From positions 94,199,777 through 94,263,776 of the forward strand of contig NC_083338.1 in NCBI RefSeq assembly GCF_019175385.1: DNA of 64,000 nucleotides. Direction: 5' to 3'. Shown here in pieces: positions 21,704 through 35,687 of the stretch. Under the pieces are notes generated by a model. That model searched no databases and was not told the DNA's origin. It saw nothing but the letters and a program-made list of their open reading frames with translations. Positions within the stretch are counted from its first letter, which is position 1. Every line of letters starts with the position of its first letter. Source of the stretch: Lycium barbarum (taxonomy: Eukaryota > Streptophyta > Magnoliopsida > Solanales > Solanaceae). Made by a program: the position numbers and the translations under genes.

Positions 21704-24621
21704 TGCCACACCCCAACTCCAATAGGGCATGATGGGCACCCAACTCTTACTTAGAGCTGAGCGAACCCTCTGGCATTCACATAATGAAACTGGACATATA
21801 AAAAAAATCAAAAATATAATAAAGTACTTTCCGTCAAACCATAGAAATTTGTGAACGATACTCAATTAATCAAAAACCGATTAAGTCAAGCTGACATATC
21901 GGCCTACATGCCGCTTTACTCAACGCATGACATCTTAACATACTAACCACAGGAGACTATCTGCAAAGTCTCTAAGAGTAAACACCTGAATCATATGATT
22001 CGGGACAGGCCCCCGACATACCCGTATATACACATGATAACCATAATGACTCGGCACCGCTCCAGGAAGAAAATGGAGTTTTCCAATCCCAGCTGATAGC
22101 CAACCATCCTAGCTAAAAACTTTACCTGCAAAACAATCTGGGACTGTGTGGCATGAACACAACGCCCCCAGGCAAAGGGACATCAGTACGAACAATGTAC
22201 CGAGTATGTAAGGCATAAGAACATCAAGTGCAGTTTGATCATGAAAACCAGTATCAATAATTGAATGCATCTGTGGCCAACTTCTGAGAATATCTGCGTA
22301 ACTCTATATGACTGAAACTGACTCTATAGCGTATGATAGGCATAGATTATAATATACTGATAGTGTTGTGGAACGTACAGCCCGATACATATATAATATA
22401 ATAATGCCGAGGAACGTACGGCCGGATCCACACATAATAAAATAATACCGAGGAACGTACGGCCCGATCCGTATATAATATAATAATCATATATATATAT
22501 CGTACCCGGCCCTCTAGTGAGGGACTCGGTGAATAATGCAATGAAACTGTGCACGAATACATACCCGGCCCGGGACTCGGTGAAATAATGTAATAACGTT
22601 ATGCACGATTAGAATATCAGGAGCAACCAATATAAAAACTAAATCATCATCTAGGACTCAACAGAATAATTAGAATGAACCAACACTTGAGAATCAAAGA
22701 CAAATATCATGTCAAGTACCACGGAGAACTAGAGTTCATTGGAGTCATGTATGTTCATCGTTCGCTCACTTTATGTAATTCATGCCAAAAAAGAAAGAAA
22801 CGGATAGCTTTAACATACCTTGTCACTTACTTACTCATCCCACGTCTATTCTTTCAATCTGCAATTCTATATCCAACACAATACACATTCAATTAGTCCA
22901 TTCCAACCATTCTTAAACTCAACCAAACTAACAAACAGCTTAACAAAATCCAAGCAATGTTCCCCCTATATAACTCACCTCAATCCATATCCGAATCAAT
23001 CCCTATATATCAATAACGCATTAACAAAAATAACAACCCATATCCATGATAGTCATGCAGAACAATACCAAGAATGACCTTACAACCCCTTTACAAAACA
23101 ATTCATAACCATGCTTGCGTAACTCCCTTTTTTTGACCTTAGTTTCACGATATTCCCATCCCATCAACAACCCAAGATATACGCCATAATATCAACAACA
23201 ACAGTACCAACAACTTCACCATGAAAATCATGCAAAACAGCCTCCAAGAGCCTTTATAAAACAGCCCGCAACACCACATGACAACTACGTCCGTATATCA
23301 AAGGATAACTCTTTTCTATAAAGCGTCCGGCACCATCTCTCTTATTTTTATCACGTCCTCAACTCAAAATCAAGAACCACAACATAAACTACAATGTACA
23401 CAAGCTAAATACTTAGAATTCCAGCCACCACCACTCAAAAATAAACTCCAAAACAGTCCACACAACAACAACAATAACTTATCCGATTTCCCGCAATTAG
23501 TATCGTAGTTCCCATCTCGCAATTTAGCTATGACCGGGATGAATTTAAATATATCAAGGAGAGGAGAATTATTACCTTATATGCTAATAACTTCTCTTCT
23601 TCCACCTTAATTCACTTCGAAGAAAGCCCGGATTCAACAACACGACAAAACGGAACAACGAGATCGAAGCGGTGCACGAAACTCGTATGTGGTTCTTGAG
23701 AAAAATATTACACTTTGCTCCTTAGGAACTTCACGTTGATATTAAGGGATTGAAACTCACGTTACTTGTTGTGCCTTTTCTTCATACATTGAGAAGGCAA
23801 TAGATATATGTGTGTGTACATATCTCAAAATGATTGAAATGTTGTTGCTCAACGCCTTCGCCGGTAACCAAAGCGTATCGTTCCGAGCTAACATTCTGCC
23901 ATGATTTCTTAAGAGGGAAAATTATTTCCTAGTTAGGATGAGAATTATGATTTTAGAAGTACTCCTATTCTAATGGACCGTAGAAACATTTACTCATATT
24001 TGTCCCTTGCATTAATTACCAATAGAATAAAAAAAAAAAAAAAAGGTACTCATCTAGGTGTCAACAGCAAACCATTTATATGTACTTAGTCACTTAGTCA
24101 TCTCATACTATGGACACACGTGGACATTTTCCCAAATAACCACTACCCACCTAATTAATTTCTTGATCTCAATTCATTTAAATAATAATTATTTTCAACA
24201 CACCTCATATACCCATTATCACGATCACAAAATATGGTACTACTCCGTAGCCTCTTTTGGCACACATAAAAATATTATTCTCAATCACCGTAGTCACACT
24301 TTAAAGTCCAAAATTCATTTAGGGACCTCATCCTTTTATACACCGATCTCTTTATTTGCATACTTGAATATGACAAAAATTCTCCGGTGCTAGCGGTTCG
24401 AACCATAGCTAGAAAGTACGAGTATAATATTGATAAAACATATAGTCTATGATTCGCTTAACCTCAAACCTTCACGACACTTACTTATCACTTGTTAACA
24501 TAGCATAAATTCTTATAACCTCAAAAATAATCTTGTCCTTGAACCTATGTCAATTAACTTACGAAAAACAAAATCTAACATAAGAAAGTATGGATGTAAC
24601 ACAAAAGTACGAGTTGTAACA
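21704..24621 (-). repeat. E5 3' LTR
   Basis: 2,918 bp; on the minus strand from TGTTACAACTCG at 24621 to GGGGTGTGGCA at 21704. It carries the hairpin TCAGTAC/GTACCGA at 22183-22203 with GTATGTAAGGC at 22204-22214, and the partner GCTTTAACATACC at 22807-22819. Compared with the other LTR it has about 40 extra bases near 23850-23910. An A-run at 24030-24044 is present in both LTRs. Confidence 0.85.
22372..22494. repeat. 41-bp minisatellite, 3 units, in the E5 3' LTR
   Basis: Three units beginning AACGTAC(A/G)GCC and ending in ATAATAATGCCGAGG or similar. The same array is at 29438-29560 in the 5' LTR. Confidence 0.8.
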
Positions 24622-27600
24622 TCCTTCCCCCCTTAGGAATATTCATCCTCGAATGTTAAGATAATTTTGCATTCCCAATACTTCCTCAAGTGTTCTCTTA
24701 TTGAATTATGCCCTTCACATGCCTCTTTCGTTGGTCGATTCCCTTCAATTTACTATAAGGTGTTTCAGATCTATAAGTAGCCATTCCCGTAATATTTCCT
24801 CTTGCACTTGCCTCTTGAGGTAATAATTCCACATCTTTGGCTTTACTTTCCTCTTTATTTCCCAGTTGGTCGACAGTTGTATTGCGAGCTCTTCTGCTGA
24901 AATGTTACTCTCTCTCTCTTGTCTGCATACTGTTTAGTTGTACTGGAACTGATTGATTCTGACTTGTATTTATGGTGCAGTTAGTCATAACTCGATTCTT
25001 TCTTCTTCTATAAGTTACTCCCTTAAGATGTATCGTTCACTTCATTCTACCTCTTAATCTTTACATAAGATTTTATAATGCGTAGATGTCCTTCGTCGAT
25101 TTATTAGACTTTACAATCCTTTGAGTATTTCATGCCTCTCGGTAACATGTAGACCCTTCGCAGACTCTACGAATAAAATGAAATTTTCCAAGGTGTAACA
25201 TTATTTTACTTCAATAACCTTACATTGCTCTGCTGTTCCAGTCCATATTCTGGAATCTTCAGCCTCATGTATCACTTCTCGACTTTTTTAAGAGACTTTA
25301 ACTATCACTCTACTGTTTAGCTCTTAATCTCGATCTTTAGAGATGGCTATCAAGTAGTGCTGGAGTTCCCTCATAAAATAACTTCACATAGCTGCTTTGT
25401 GATCTGACTATCATTAACTGGTATAATTCTGAAAGAATTTTGATTTGACATATAAATTCATTGTCTTCTAGTAACCAGCTCGTTCTGATCGTCTCGCTTA
25501 AACCATTTCACAATTTCCCTTAATCCAACTTGTAATACTTTAGGCATATTATGTCGTGTCATTTCATTATCTTTAATTCTAACTCTTCTATTACTTCTTT
25601 ACTCAGATTTTGCTCTTAGTTTTCCTGTCACATATCATGTTGCAATCTTTACAAGAATATTCTTAGGTGCTCAAATTAACCTAAGAAATACCTTAGCGTC
25701 GTTTCACTAGTCTTCATGCTTTACCTTGCCTTCTTCTCTCATATCTTACAATCGGAATCGGGATAAATCTTCGGCTCAACCATGGTCATGTCCTATTTTC
25801 CCTTAGTATTAATTCTATCTCGGTAATTTGGCTCAAAACATCTTACACCTTTCCTTAATGTACCAAAAATATCACAACCGCATTGTTATTACTGAATCCC
25901 TACTCTTCTTATCAAATACTCATTTGGTCTGATTCTTAACATACAAATGTTCGTAGGTTGCTTGTACAACTTGTATAAAGTATATCCAATCTTAGTCACA
26001 GTCTTTCGTTCTCCTAGTTCATTCTGCTTTAAATATCTTATTCGTACTAAAACTTGCTCGTAGCCTATCTTGTCATACTTATTTCCCTTCCTTTATTCCC
26101 CCTTTGATTTTCTCATATCCTACTATAGGAGATTTTTTGTCCCTTCTCCTTTACTACTGGTAAGTCACAATATCATTAGCAAACAACTCTATTGTCAACA
26201 TCTTAACCTCTAATCCAGTATAGCATTGCTATCCTTTATAATATCTCTTAAGTTATTCTGTTCCATTCTCTTGTCGTATTCTTTTTTTTTCGTAAGCACC
26301 CACTTTCTAATGTTATATCATTCAAGATATTTACGAATGATTCTCAGCACTGTCTCAAGTATCATCCTGACTTCTATCCACTTTCTAATTCAAGATCTTT
26401 ATTGCTGGCTTTCAGATCTCACTAACTTGTTTCAGCAAGGGATCTCACTTGAAAGTTAAGCATTTGTATCCAATATATTTCAGTGTCAACTGTTTCCATC
26501 CTACACCTGCATTTCTCTCACCCTCTTCCCCCCCCCCCCCCCCCCCCCTCTCTTAAGGGTATACACCATTATCTGTTTATATTCAGCTCTATGTCCCCAT
26601 TTCAAATCTCAAATTCATCTGATCCTTTTTCCAATTCACTTGGTATACTTTACCATATCCATGTATTTTCTTTATAATTTATAACTTTGATTATCCACGT
26701 ACGAAACCTTAACAAAATCACGAAGCGACGAGAACCTTTCTATATATAGTACAAAATCTCATCTGATAATCTGTACTCGAGTAATGCAACCAATGTAGCA
26801 ACTCATCCAAGGCCACATTCCACTTACTCCAATCAATAATTAAATAGTTCTTGTAGTCGTTCCAAATTCTCAATTAGGTAGCACTTATATTCTGATGATA
26901 AGTTTCAAAAGTTCCCTTGTAACATTATCTTTATCCCAACCTGTATCATCTGTTTCCTCTAATAAATTTACAATACATCATTTGTTCCTCAAACCTACAG
27001 TCCTTGTCATTTAAGAATTTCACTGTTTCCGAGATGAAGTCATATACACGCAGTACTTCTTTATGCCTTATGCTCTTTTACCCTTGTTGTGTACCCACCA
27101 CTAACTTCTAACCTACTCAAGATCATATCGGGTTCATCTTAATGACAGTCTTATCTTATCACCTTGTCGTCGTACTACACCTTTAAGTTCGTAGTTATAT
27201 ATTTATCTTTCATTCTATACTCCTGTTCTCGGCTATACATGTCATTACATTGTTATCTAGCTTTCTTCTCATTTCCTCCTTTCAATTAACTCCTTCTTTT
27301 CTCGTGCTCGCTATCATTTCCGTTATCATATAATCTTTATTCTGAACTTTCCCTATAGAAATTTATAAGTATTTCTCATTCATTCTATAGCTCGCCTTTC
27401 CGTTTCAAACTTGCCTTTATACTTTAGTCACATATTTCACGTCATATCTTTTTGTCACTTCCTCACTGGTCTTTACTCATTTTCATAACAATCCTTATTA
27501 TATTCACATTATATCCTGTTCGTAAACAATCCTATAGTGTAACAGTTCTTAACCTTATTCACGATTCTTACTATGGTTTAATTACACTCTGTAGAGTAAG

Positions 27601-28768
27601 CGTACTTAACCTTTTACCCTTTCTAGTCAATATTATCCTTAATACTCATAAGCTGTCTTATCAATACATTCATATTCGTCACGATTCTTCTTCCTCTGTA
27701 CTCTTGTCTCAATCATACTATTACTTCTTTTAACTATAAACTCGCCGTAATTTATCCCTGCTTATCAATTCAGTCAATACCTCAATAAAACACTCTATTA
27801 AGATTTACCAGCCTTTTCTAAATCATCTCTTAGTATAACAAGCCCTTCCAAATTATCCTAGCATTTCCTTTTTACCATATCGATATCGACCTCATAATTA
27901 CTATTACCATCAATTCAATAGTTAACTTATTTCTCGAAGTTAGCAATACTCGCAACTTAGTCAAATCATATCATTACTATTGACATGACCTTCCAGACAT
28001 ATTACGAACTTATATCTCATTATTTTTTTATTTCTAGGAAAATTTTGGCAGAGTTTCCTCCGTATTTCTTACTATCCCTAAACCTGCACGCAGGAAATAC
28101 CAACAATGCCTCACAGGGCCAACATATATACAGATATATATATATCATATCATATCCACACAGGGCTCGTAATATCAACAACAGTTTGAAAATGATGAAC
28201 TTACCTCGTATGTCCAACTCAAACTGTACCTGTTATATTTTCCTGTTTACTTTCCCTTTCATTCTTCAACTTTACATTTCAAGCATACCTCGATATTCTT
28301 ACCCTACTCGACATACATCTTTCGTACCGTTGCTTACTTTTGCACTGATTCATTCAATTTGATTAGTTCATAAACTTATGACCGAACTTATCATCAAGAG
28401 ATACATTTAATCAATTCCTCTGTTGTACTTACACTACCTTACCACTATGACAGCCAATCCATTATCATATAAATACATATTCTGATAACGTAGCCTCAAC
28501 GAAGTGACTTACCTCTGTAACTTCCAATGTCATCAATCACTTTCTTCTGTCGATACCGTTCTTCTACTAAAATCAAGGGTTAGTATAAGGAATCTCGTTT
28601 CCTATAGCTTGGCTCTATCGCACGATCTTAGATATGAAAGAAGAGTAACCATCCTAAATGCCCTGTATCCTCCTGTTTATAAATGTGACGCGTAACACAC
28701 CATAAACAAGGCTCTACTAGACACGACCTTGCAGACAACCCTTAGGACGAATTGCTCTGATACCACTT
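24622..28768 (-). other. E5 interior: non-coding, purine-rich sense strand
   Basis: Next to the 3' LTR lies the polypurine tract (plus text CCTTCCCCCCTTA) and the hairpin block AACATTCG-AGGA-TGAATATT (minus sense, 24638-24657). The 5' end has the primer-binding site at 28754-28765 and a leader shared with E6 (CACGATC, GTGTTACGCGTCACA). The shared block with GGAAACTCTGCCAAAA and CCCTGTGAGGCATTG lies at about 28035-28125 on the minus strand. In between, about 24700-28000, no gag, pol or 5S-like motif is seen. The plus strand is very rich in C and T. A run of about 18 C lies near 26530-26548. Confidence 0.65.
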
Positions 28769-31639
28769 AGTCACACCCCAACTCCGATAGGGCATGATGC
28801 GCACCCAAGTCTTACTTAGAGCTGAGCGAACCCTCTGGCATTCACATAATAAAAATGGACATATAAAAAAAATCAAAAATATAATGTAGTACTTTCCGTC
28901 AAACCATAGAAATTTGCGAACGATACTCAATTAATCAAAAACCGATTAAGTCAAGCTGACATATCGGCCTACATGGTCACTTTACTCAACGCATGACATC
29001 TTAACATACTACCCACAGGACACTGTCTGCAAAGTCTCTAAGAGTAAACACCTGAATCATATGATTCGGGACAGGGCCCCGACATACCCGTACACACACA
29101 TGATAACCATAATGACTCGGCATCGCTCCAGGAAGAAAATGGAGTTTGCCAATCCCAGCTGATAGCCAACCATCCTAGCTGAATACTCTACCTGCAAAAC
29201 AATCTGGGACTGTGTGGCATGAACACAGCGCCCCCAGGCAAAGGGACATCAGTACGAACAATGTACCGAGTATGTAAGGCATAAGAACATCAAGTGCAGT
29301 TGGATCATGAAAACCAGTATCAATAATTGAATGCATCTGTGGCCAACTTCTGAGAATATCTGCGTAACTCTATATGACTGAAACTGACTCTATAGCGTAT
29401 GATAGACATAGATTATAATATACTGATAGTGCTGTGGAACGTACAGCCCGATACATATATAATATAATAATGCCGAGGAACGTACGGCCCGATCCATATA
29501 TAATATAATAATGCCGAGGAACGTACGGCCCGATCCATATATAATATAATAATCATATATGTATCGTACCCGGCCCTCTAGTGAGGGACTCGGTGAATAA
29601 TGCAATGAAACTGTGCACGAATACATACCCGGCCCGGGACTCGGTGAAATGATGTAATAACGTTGTGCATGATTAGAATATCAGGAGCAACCAATATACA
29701 AACTAAATCATCATCTGGGACTCAACAGAATAATTAGAATGAACCAACACTTGCGAATCAAAGACAACTATCATGTCAAGTACCACGGAGAACTAGAGTT
29801 CATTGGAGTCATGTATGTTCGGCGTTCGCTCACTTTATGCAATTCATGCCAAAAAGAAAGAAAGGGATAGCTTTAACATACCTTGTCACTTACTTACTCG
29901 TCCCACGTCTATTCTTTCAATCTGCAATTCTATATCCAACACAATATGCATTCAATTAGTCCATTAGAACCATTCTTAAACTCAACCAAACTAACAAACA
30001 ACTTAACGATATCCAAGCAATGTTCCCCCTATATAACTCACCTCAATCCATATCCAAATCAATCCCTATATATCAATAATACATTAACAAAAATAACAAC
30101 AACCCATAGCCATGATAGTCATGAAAAACAATACCAAGAATGACCTTACAACCCCTTTACAAAACAATTCATAACCATGCTTGCGTAACTCCTTTTTTTT
30201 TACCTTAGTTTCACAATATTCCCATTCCATCAACAACCCAAGATATACACCATAATATCAACAACAACAGTAGCAACAACATCACCATGAAAATCAAGCA
30301 AAACAGCCTCCAAGAGCCTTTATAAAACAGCCCGCAACACCACATGACAACTACGTTCGTATATCAAGTGATAACTCGTTTCTATAAAGAATCCGGCACC
30401 ATATATCTTATTTTTATCACGTCCTCAACTCAAAATCAAGAACCACAACATCAACTACAATGTACACAAGATAAATACTTAGAATTCCAGCCACCACCAC
30501 TCAAAAATACACTCCAAAACAGTCCACACAACAACAACAACAACAACAATAACTTATCCGATTTCCCGCAATTAATCTCGTAGTTCCCATCTCGCAATTT
30601 AGCTATGACCGGGATGAATTTAAATATATCAAGGAGAGGAGAATTATTACCTTATATGATAATAACTACTCTTCTTCCACCTTACTTCACTTCGAAGAAA
30701 GCCCGGATTCAACAACATAACAAAACGAAACAACGAGATCGAAGCGGTGCACGAAACTCGTATGTGGTTCTTGAGAAAAATATTACACTTTGCTCCTTAG
30801 GAACTTCACGTTGATATTAAGGGACTGAAACTCACGTTACTTGTTGTGCCTTTTCTTTACACATTGAGAAGGCAATAGATATATGTGTGTGTATATATCT
30901 CAAAATGATTGAAACGTTGCTGCTCAAACTTGGAGCTTGATTTATTAAGAGGGAAAATTATTTCCTAGTTAAGATGAGAATAATGATGTTAGAAGTACTC
31001 CCATTCTAATGGACCGTAGAAACATTTACTCATATTTGTCCCTTGCATTCATTACCAATAGAATTAAAAAAAAAAAAAAAGGGTACACATCTAGGTGTCA
31101 ACAACAAACCACTTATATGTACTTAGTCACTTAGTAATCTCATACTATGGACACACGTGGACATTTTCCCAAATAACCACTACCCACTTAATTAATTTCT
31201 TGATCTCAATTCATTTAAATAATAATTATTTTCAACACACCTCATATACCCATTATCACGATCACAAAATATGGTACTACTCCATAGCCTCTTTTGGCAC
31301 ATATAAAAATATTATTCTCAATCACCGTAGTCACACTTTAAAGTCCTAAATCATTTAGGGACCTCATCCTTTTATACTCCGATCTCTTTATTTGCATACT
31401 TGAATATGACAAAAATTCTCCAGTGCGAGCGGTTCGAACCATAGCTCGAACGTACGAGTATAATATTGATAAAACTTATACTCTCTGATTCGCTTAACCT
31501 CTAACTTTCACGACACTTACTTATCACTTGTTAACATAGCATAAATTCTTATAACCTCAAAAATAATCTTGTCCTTGAACCTATGTCGATTAACTTATGA
31601 AAAAAAAAAATCTAACATACGAAAGTACGGGATGTAACA
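28769..31639 (-). repeat. E5 5' LTR
   Basis: 2,871 bp, near-identical along most of its length to 21704-24621. The end by the primer-binding site reads AGTCACACC in plus text instead of TGTCACACC. Hairpin TCAGTAC/GTACCGA at 29249-29269 followed by GTATGTAAGGC at 29270-29280; partner GCTTTAACATACC at 29870-29882. Confidence 0.85.
29438..29560. repeat. 41-bp minisatellite, 3 units, in the E5 5' LTR
   Basis: Same array as 22372-22494, with more homogeneous units (the second and third share CGTACGGCCCGATCCATATA). Confidence 0.8.
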
Positions 31640-33659
31640 CAGGACCCCGCCATACCCAATATATGCACAAAAAAGGATATACCCAAAATCTGCAACTCCA
31701 GAGTAGTGGAGTTCTCCTGTATATATATATATATATATATATGCGGAACAGGCTCCTAGGAATCCGGTCTGTCTCCTTGTCTACCTGTGGACACGAACAC
31801 AGCGTCCAAGAAGAAGAAGGACGTCAGTACGAATAATGTACTGAGTATGTAAGGCATAAATAATATTAACATAATATAGAAATAATGAAACATGAGGCAA
31901 AGACATAACCTGTACGTCAATTGCCTCTTAAGGCGAATATTATGCCTGCTTAACTTTTTAAAGAAAACACATGTCATGCATATCAAATATACCATCATCG
32001 TTAACCTACGTCCGGGTAACTATCGCACGCCGCCCACTAGTGGTGTCATGTCCGGCCAAATAGGCACTGTGTTATCATAAGCCGCCTGCCTTAGCGGTAC
32101 CATGTCCGGCCATCTAGGCACGGTATAATCATAAGCTGCCCGCCTTAGCGGTGTCATGTCTGGCCTTATAGGCACGGTGTAATCATAAGCCGCCCGCCTT
32201 AGCGGTGTCATGTCCGGCCATATAGGCACGGTGTAATCTCATCATTCTAAACTTATCATAAATCATGCATTAGAACTCAAATAAAAGCTACAACTCTATC
32301 AGGGTGACGTAAGGTCGAGAACCCCCGATGCCATTATGGAGTAGTCATGATCATCATGGCTTACCTTGAAGGAACTAGCATCATGAGGTGAGTCTAACAA
32401 CAATGAATAACATCAATGAATCATATAAGAATCATTAGCTTAATAAGAATATCATATCATGAGCTTTAGGGTCTCTAGATTTAGATCCATCGTCATCATT
32501 ATCGCACTCATAACACGCCTCTTATCATTATCTCATGAGTAGGTCTTAATAGTCATAGGCTTATAATTTCCGGAATATGAGAAAGTCATGGAAAGATAAA
32601 GGATGTCATATTATAGGAATCATGCCTTAGAAAAAGAAGGGACTAGCCTTACATACCTTTACGTCTCACTAACTTTATCAATTAACGCTTCCCTCTAATG
32701 TTCACGATTCTACATTCAAGAGAATTCGCACTAAGGTTAGATAACCGGAAACATACTTAAACTTAGGCTAAAACGACTAAGAGCAAATGAAAATTGGGCA
32801 GCATCTCCTTTGTTTCAACCACTTCCTCTATATAATAAGCAACTCCCAACATCATTAACAACACCCAAGACATCACAATTGATAAACGTCTTCAAGTTAA
32901 ACATTATTCAATTCTTAAAATTCCCTTCCAATGTCATCAATAACCAAAACTATGATATAATACCATATATATTCCCATATAATACTCCTTTAACATAATT
33001 TGTGTTATTCATCACAAGATTGTACCCATAACATGTCAAGAACTATAATTCAAGTCAAGTTACCATTCCACAATTCCTCTATTTCCATATTTGTACTCCA
33101 TATTCTCCTCCCTTCCATAATCCAAGTCTTTTAACCTCTCAATATTCTTAATAACATGAATTGAACATAAAACTTACCTTTGATGATGTAGGAATGGACT
33201 TTGGATGTAATTACTTTACTTGGAGAAAACACCACTTCAACACCAAAGAGATTATGGGTTTCCACAAACCCTAGAGAGTATCCTTGCACTTGCTTCTACT
33301 AATTCTTAGTATTTGAACTTTGATTTACTTGGGATTTATACTAGAGAAGTGTAGAGAATGTTCTAGAGCCTTCAAGACTTGTGAGGAGAGTGTAATCTGA
33401 AAAATAACAGCATGGCTCGTGTATTTATGGTTGACACCAAAAACTTCCAGAGAGGCGGTTTGAAAAATAAGAGCATGGCTCGTCGACTCGCGCCCACAAA
33501 TACTTGATCGCAGAAATGCAGGGACGGTACACATCGACGGCCCGTCGACTGTGGCTGGTGCATGCGGACTTTTCCTGATCCAGTTCAGATTTCGCCGATT
33601 TGATCCGTTCAACCTATAGTCCTGTAAATTACCAGGAATACCTGTTGGTACACTTGTAC
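31640..33659 (-). repeat. E3 5' LTR, part after the E5 insertion
   Basis: Resumes the LTR interrupted at 21703 and follows 4857-6890 closely. Hairpin TCAGTAC/GTACTGA at 31824-31844 with GTATGTAAGGC at 31845-31855; partner GCCTTACATACC at 32646-32657. Around 33460 a short stretch from the TATA region (AAAATAAGAGCATGGCTCGT) is duplicated and replaces part of the GTCGAC array. It is cut at 33660 by E6; bases 33655-33659 (TGTAC) are the expected target site. Confidence 0.8.
32030..32238. repeat. 54-bp minisatellite, about 4 units, in the E3 5' LTR
   Basis: Counterpart of 5242-5452, with the same unit and number of copies. Confidence 0.83.
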
Positions 33660-34177
33660 TGTTACACCCCGGAAAATTTCGCGCTACCAAATCGTAGATA
33701 GCGTGGTACGAGCTCGAAAAAGGGTAAAGTCATACAAGGATTAGGGATGAAGATTAGGTGATCTAAGTCTAAGAATATATACATATATGACATTTGGAGA
33801 CAATATGGTGTGAATTGGTTCATACGTTACTTGACGAAAAGCCCTCGTTACAGTAAGCTAAGTGGGGCCCGCACCCCAGGAGTTTTATAAAGGACATATG
33901 AGAAGTATATGGAAAGTTGAGCAAGTCCTAAGAAGGACCCGTAAGCCAAATATGGGCATAAGCCCTCCAAAAGGACGATTTAAGGAAATATTTTCGGATG
34001 ATCTGTCATGGAGGGGCCAAAACGACATTATAAGTTTGGCATCTGGAAAAACACCAAGAATTAAAGTTGTAGATAATTGAAAGAGATTTCCAACCATAGG
34101 TCGTGGGCTCTAACATGATATCGGGATCAAGAGGCATGACCTTCTTACTGAACGAACGTCCAGTCAGAAAATTTAGA

Positions 34178-34261
34178 CCTGCGCGAACGCGCCCAAAGGG
34201 GGCGCGATCGCGCTGAACGTTTTTTATGTCGGTCCAGGCAGAACCTGGACCATTATAAAAA
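34178..34261 (+). promoter_or_regulatory. E6 U3 promoter: GCGCGATCGCGC, inverted repeat and TATA box
   Basis: A perfect 12-bp palindrome GCGCGATCGCGC (34202-34213), an 8-bp inverted repeat GGTCCAGG/CCTGGACC (34231-34251), then TATAAAAA at 34254-34261. All three recur in the 3' LTR (43403-43414, 43433-43453, 43455-43462). Confidence 0.6.
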
Positions 34262-35287
34262 GGGGGATACCGCCCATTTTTCAGCAAAAGACACCCAAAA
34301 AACATCCCAACTTCTCTCGAAAATTCTCCAACCTTCTCACACCCACTTTTTAGCCCAAACCAGGTATAATTTCCAAATTCCGGTCCGGATAGCGTATAGT
34401 TATTGTTGCAGAATCATATAGCGGCGTGTGGTGGCCTAAAATTAGCGTGGAAAAGTGAAGATACAACAATATTAAAGAGAGAAAGGTATGAATCTCTTGC
34501 TATTAACGTTAATCTTGGTTTATTTACGGAGAAAGAATTGTAAAATTGTTATAAAATGGTTCTGTGATGGAAATAGGGGACAAACACCATATGGGCTGTT
34601 CTATGGGATACTTTGATATGGGAAATGATGTTATTGATGTTGGTATTTTTATTGTTGTTGTTGGTTGTTGAATTGAGACTTCGGGCTGGGCATATAAACA
34701 GGGGAGATGCTGCCCGATTTTCGATAGAATATAAAATAGTTTAAATTGAAACTCGGAATAAGTGTGTGATACGGAGACTAACGTAGTGCGAATCCTTTCG
34801 AATGTAGATTTACGAGCTCGGACGTATAAGCGTAGCTAATAGGAGGTCGAACAGGTATGTTAAGGCTCGTCCCTTTTCTTTCAAAGGCATGATTCCTATG
34901 GTATGATTCCATAAGTGTTTCCATAACCTCCTTGATTTCAAAAGCTAGAAGTTTATGACTCCTAAAGCTTCTTCTGATGTTAAAAATGAGAATGTTTATC
35001 CCGATTACGTTGAGGATGATTTTATGCTTAAAGGTCTCAAATATGATTTCAACGATGATGTAAAAATGTAAAGCAATTTCATGATTTTCTCGATTAATTT
35101 CATTGTTGTTGATCTCACCTTATAAATTGTTCCTTCAAGGTGGGATAGAGTGATAGTTTTTATTTGAACTCCTATGCATGCCATGAGTATAATATATGTA
35201 TATGGCTATTTTGTGACATTACAGAGAGCTCTATTATTTCATTTTGATTATGCACTGCACTCATTTTCATACTTCATGTATATGTAA

Positions 35288-35551
35288 GGCACAGTTGACA
35301 GGGGGTGACGCTGTGACCTTTGTTTTGTATTACAAGGCCCAGTTGATAGGGGGTGATGCTGTGGCCCTTGTTGTGATGTGTATATATATATATATGGCAC
35401 AGTTGACAGGGGGTGTGCTGTGGCATTTGTTGTGATGTGTGTATATATGGCACAGTTGACAGGGGGTGTGCTGTGGCCTTTATTGTGATATGTATATATA
35501 TGGCACAGTTGACAGGGGGTGACGCTGTGGCCTTTATTGTGATATTTCTAT
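35288..35551. repeat. Minisatellite, 5 units, in the E6 5' LTR
   Basis: Five units of about 48-58 bp, each starting GGC(A/C)CAGTTGA(C/T)AGGGGGTG and separated by short TA runs. The 3' LTR has six units. Confidence 0.85.
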
Positions 35552-35655
35552 GGATATATGTGTTTCTTTGATATAGCCATACTGATGCATTTATTTTTCC
35601 CATTCATTGACACACCTCAAATGTTTCCAGGATTTTATATATATATTGATTTCAT

Positions 35656-35687
35656 GCCTTACATACTCAGTACACTATTCGTATTGA
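35656..35687 (+). promoter_or_regulatory. Conserved LTR motif: GCCTTACATAC plus hairpin (E6 5' LTR)
   Basis: GCCTTACATAC at 35656-35666, then TCAGTAC, 7-base loop, GTATTGA. The second arm has one C-to-T change, which leaves a G:U pair in RNA; the 3' LTR copy (44938-44969) keeps GTACTGA. The upstream partner is GTATGTTAAGGC at 34855-34866. Confidence 0.6.

Larger units (their letters stand above)
21704..31639 (-). mobile_element. E5: large non-coding LTR element (LARD-like) inserted in the E3 LTR
   Basis: A 9.94-kb minus-strand element with LTRs of 2.9 kb (21704-24621 and 28769-31639), an initiator tRNA-Met primer-binding site at 28754-28765, a polypurine tract next to 24622 and a 4.1-kb interior without gag or pol. 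The target site is TAGGA on the left and CAGGA on the right; one change since insertion would explain the difference, since the undisturbed E3 LTR at 4857 also has CAGGA. The size and lack of coding capacity fit large retrotransposon derivatives. It would need proteins from another element to move. Confidence 0.85.
4580..33659 (-). mobile_element. E3: nested minus-strand gypsy element, split by E4, E5 and E6
   Basis: The outer span is defined by two related LTRs on the minus strand: 4580-6905, and 21413-21703 joined to 31640-33659. Its interior is 6906-9341 plus 19217-21412. Removing E4 (TSD TCTGT) and E5 (TSD TAGGA/CAGGA) restores continuity. Both LTRs share the same beginning, the same 54-bp minisatellite and the same U3 palindromes. 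The interior carries decayed gag and the start of protease, but no RT or integrase, so the element is defective. Its 5' LTR is cut by E6 at 33660, so the true right end is beyond the window. Confidence 0.8.

Noticed and set aside
22372..22494. Short regularly spaced repeats that could look like a CRISPR array
   Set aside because: Units are contiguous without unique spacers, the DNA is plant, and the array lies in an LTR present twice.
23278..24393. Plus-strand open frames of 76-111 codons in the E5 LTRs
   Set aside because: They are antisense to the element, of low complexity (runs of Asn, His, Thr), and the two LTR copies differ in length and frame. No domain is recognisable.
33325..33690. 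121-codon minus-strand open frame
   Set aside because: It crosses the boundary between the E3 LTR and the E6 LTR, so it is a product of the insertion junction.
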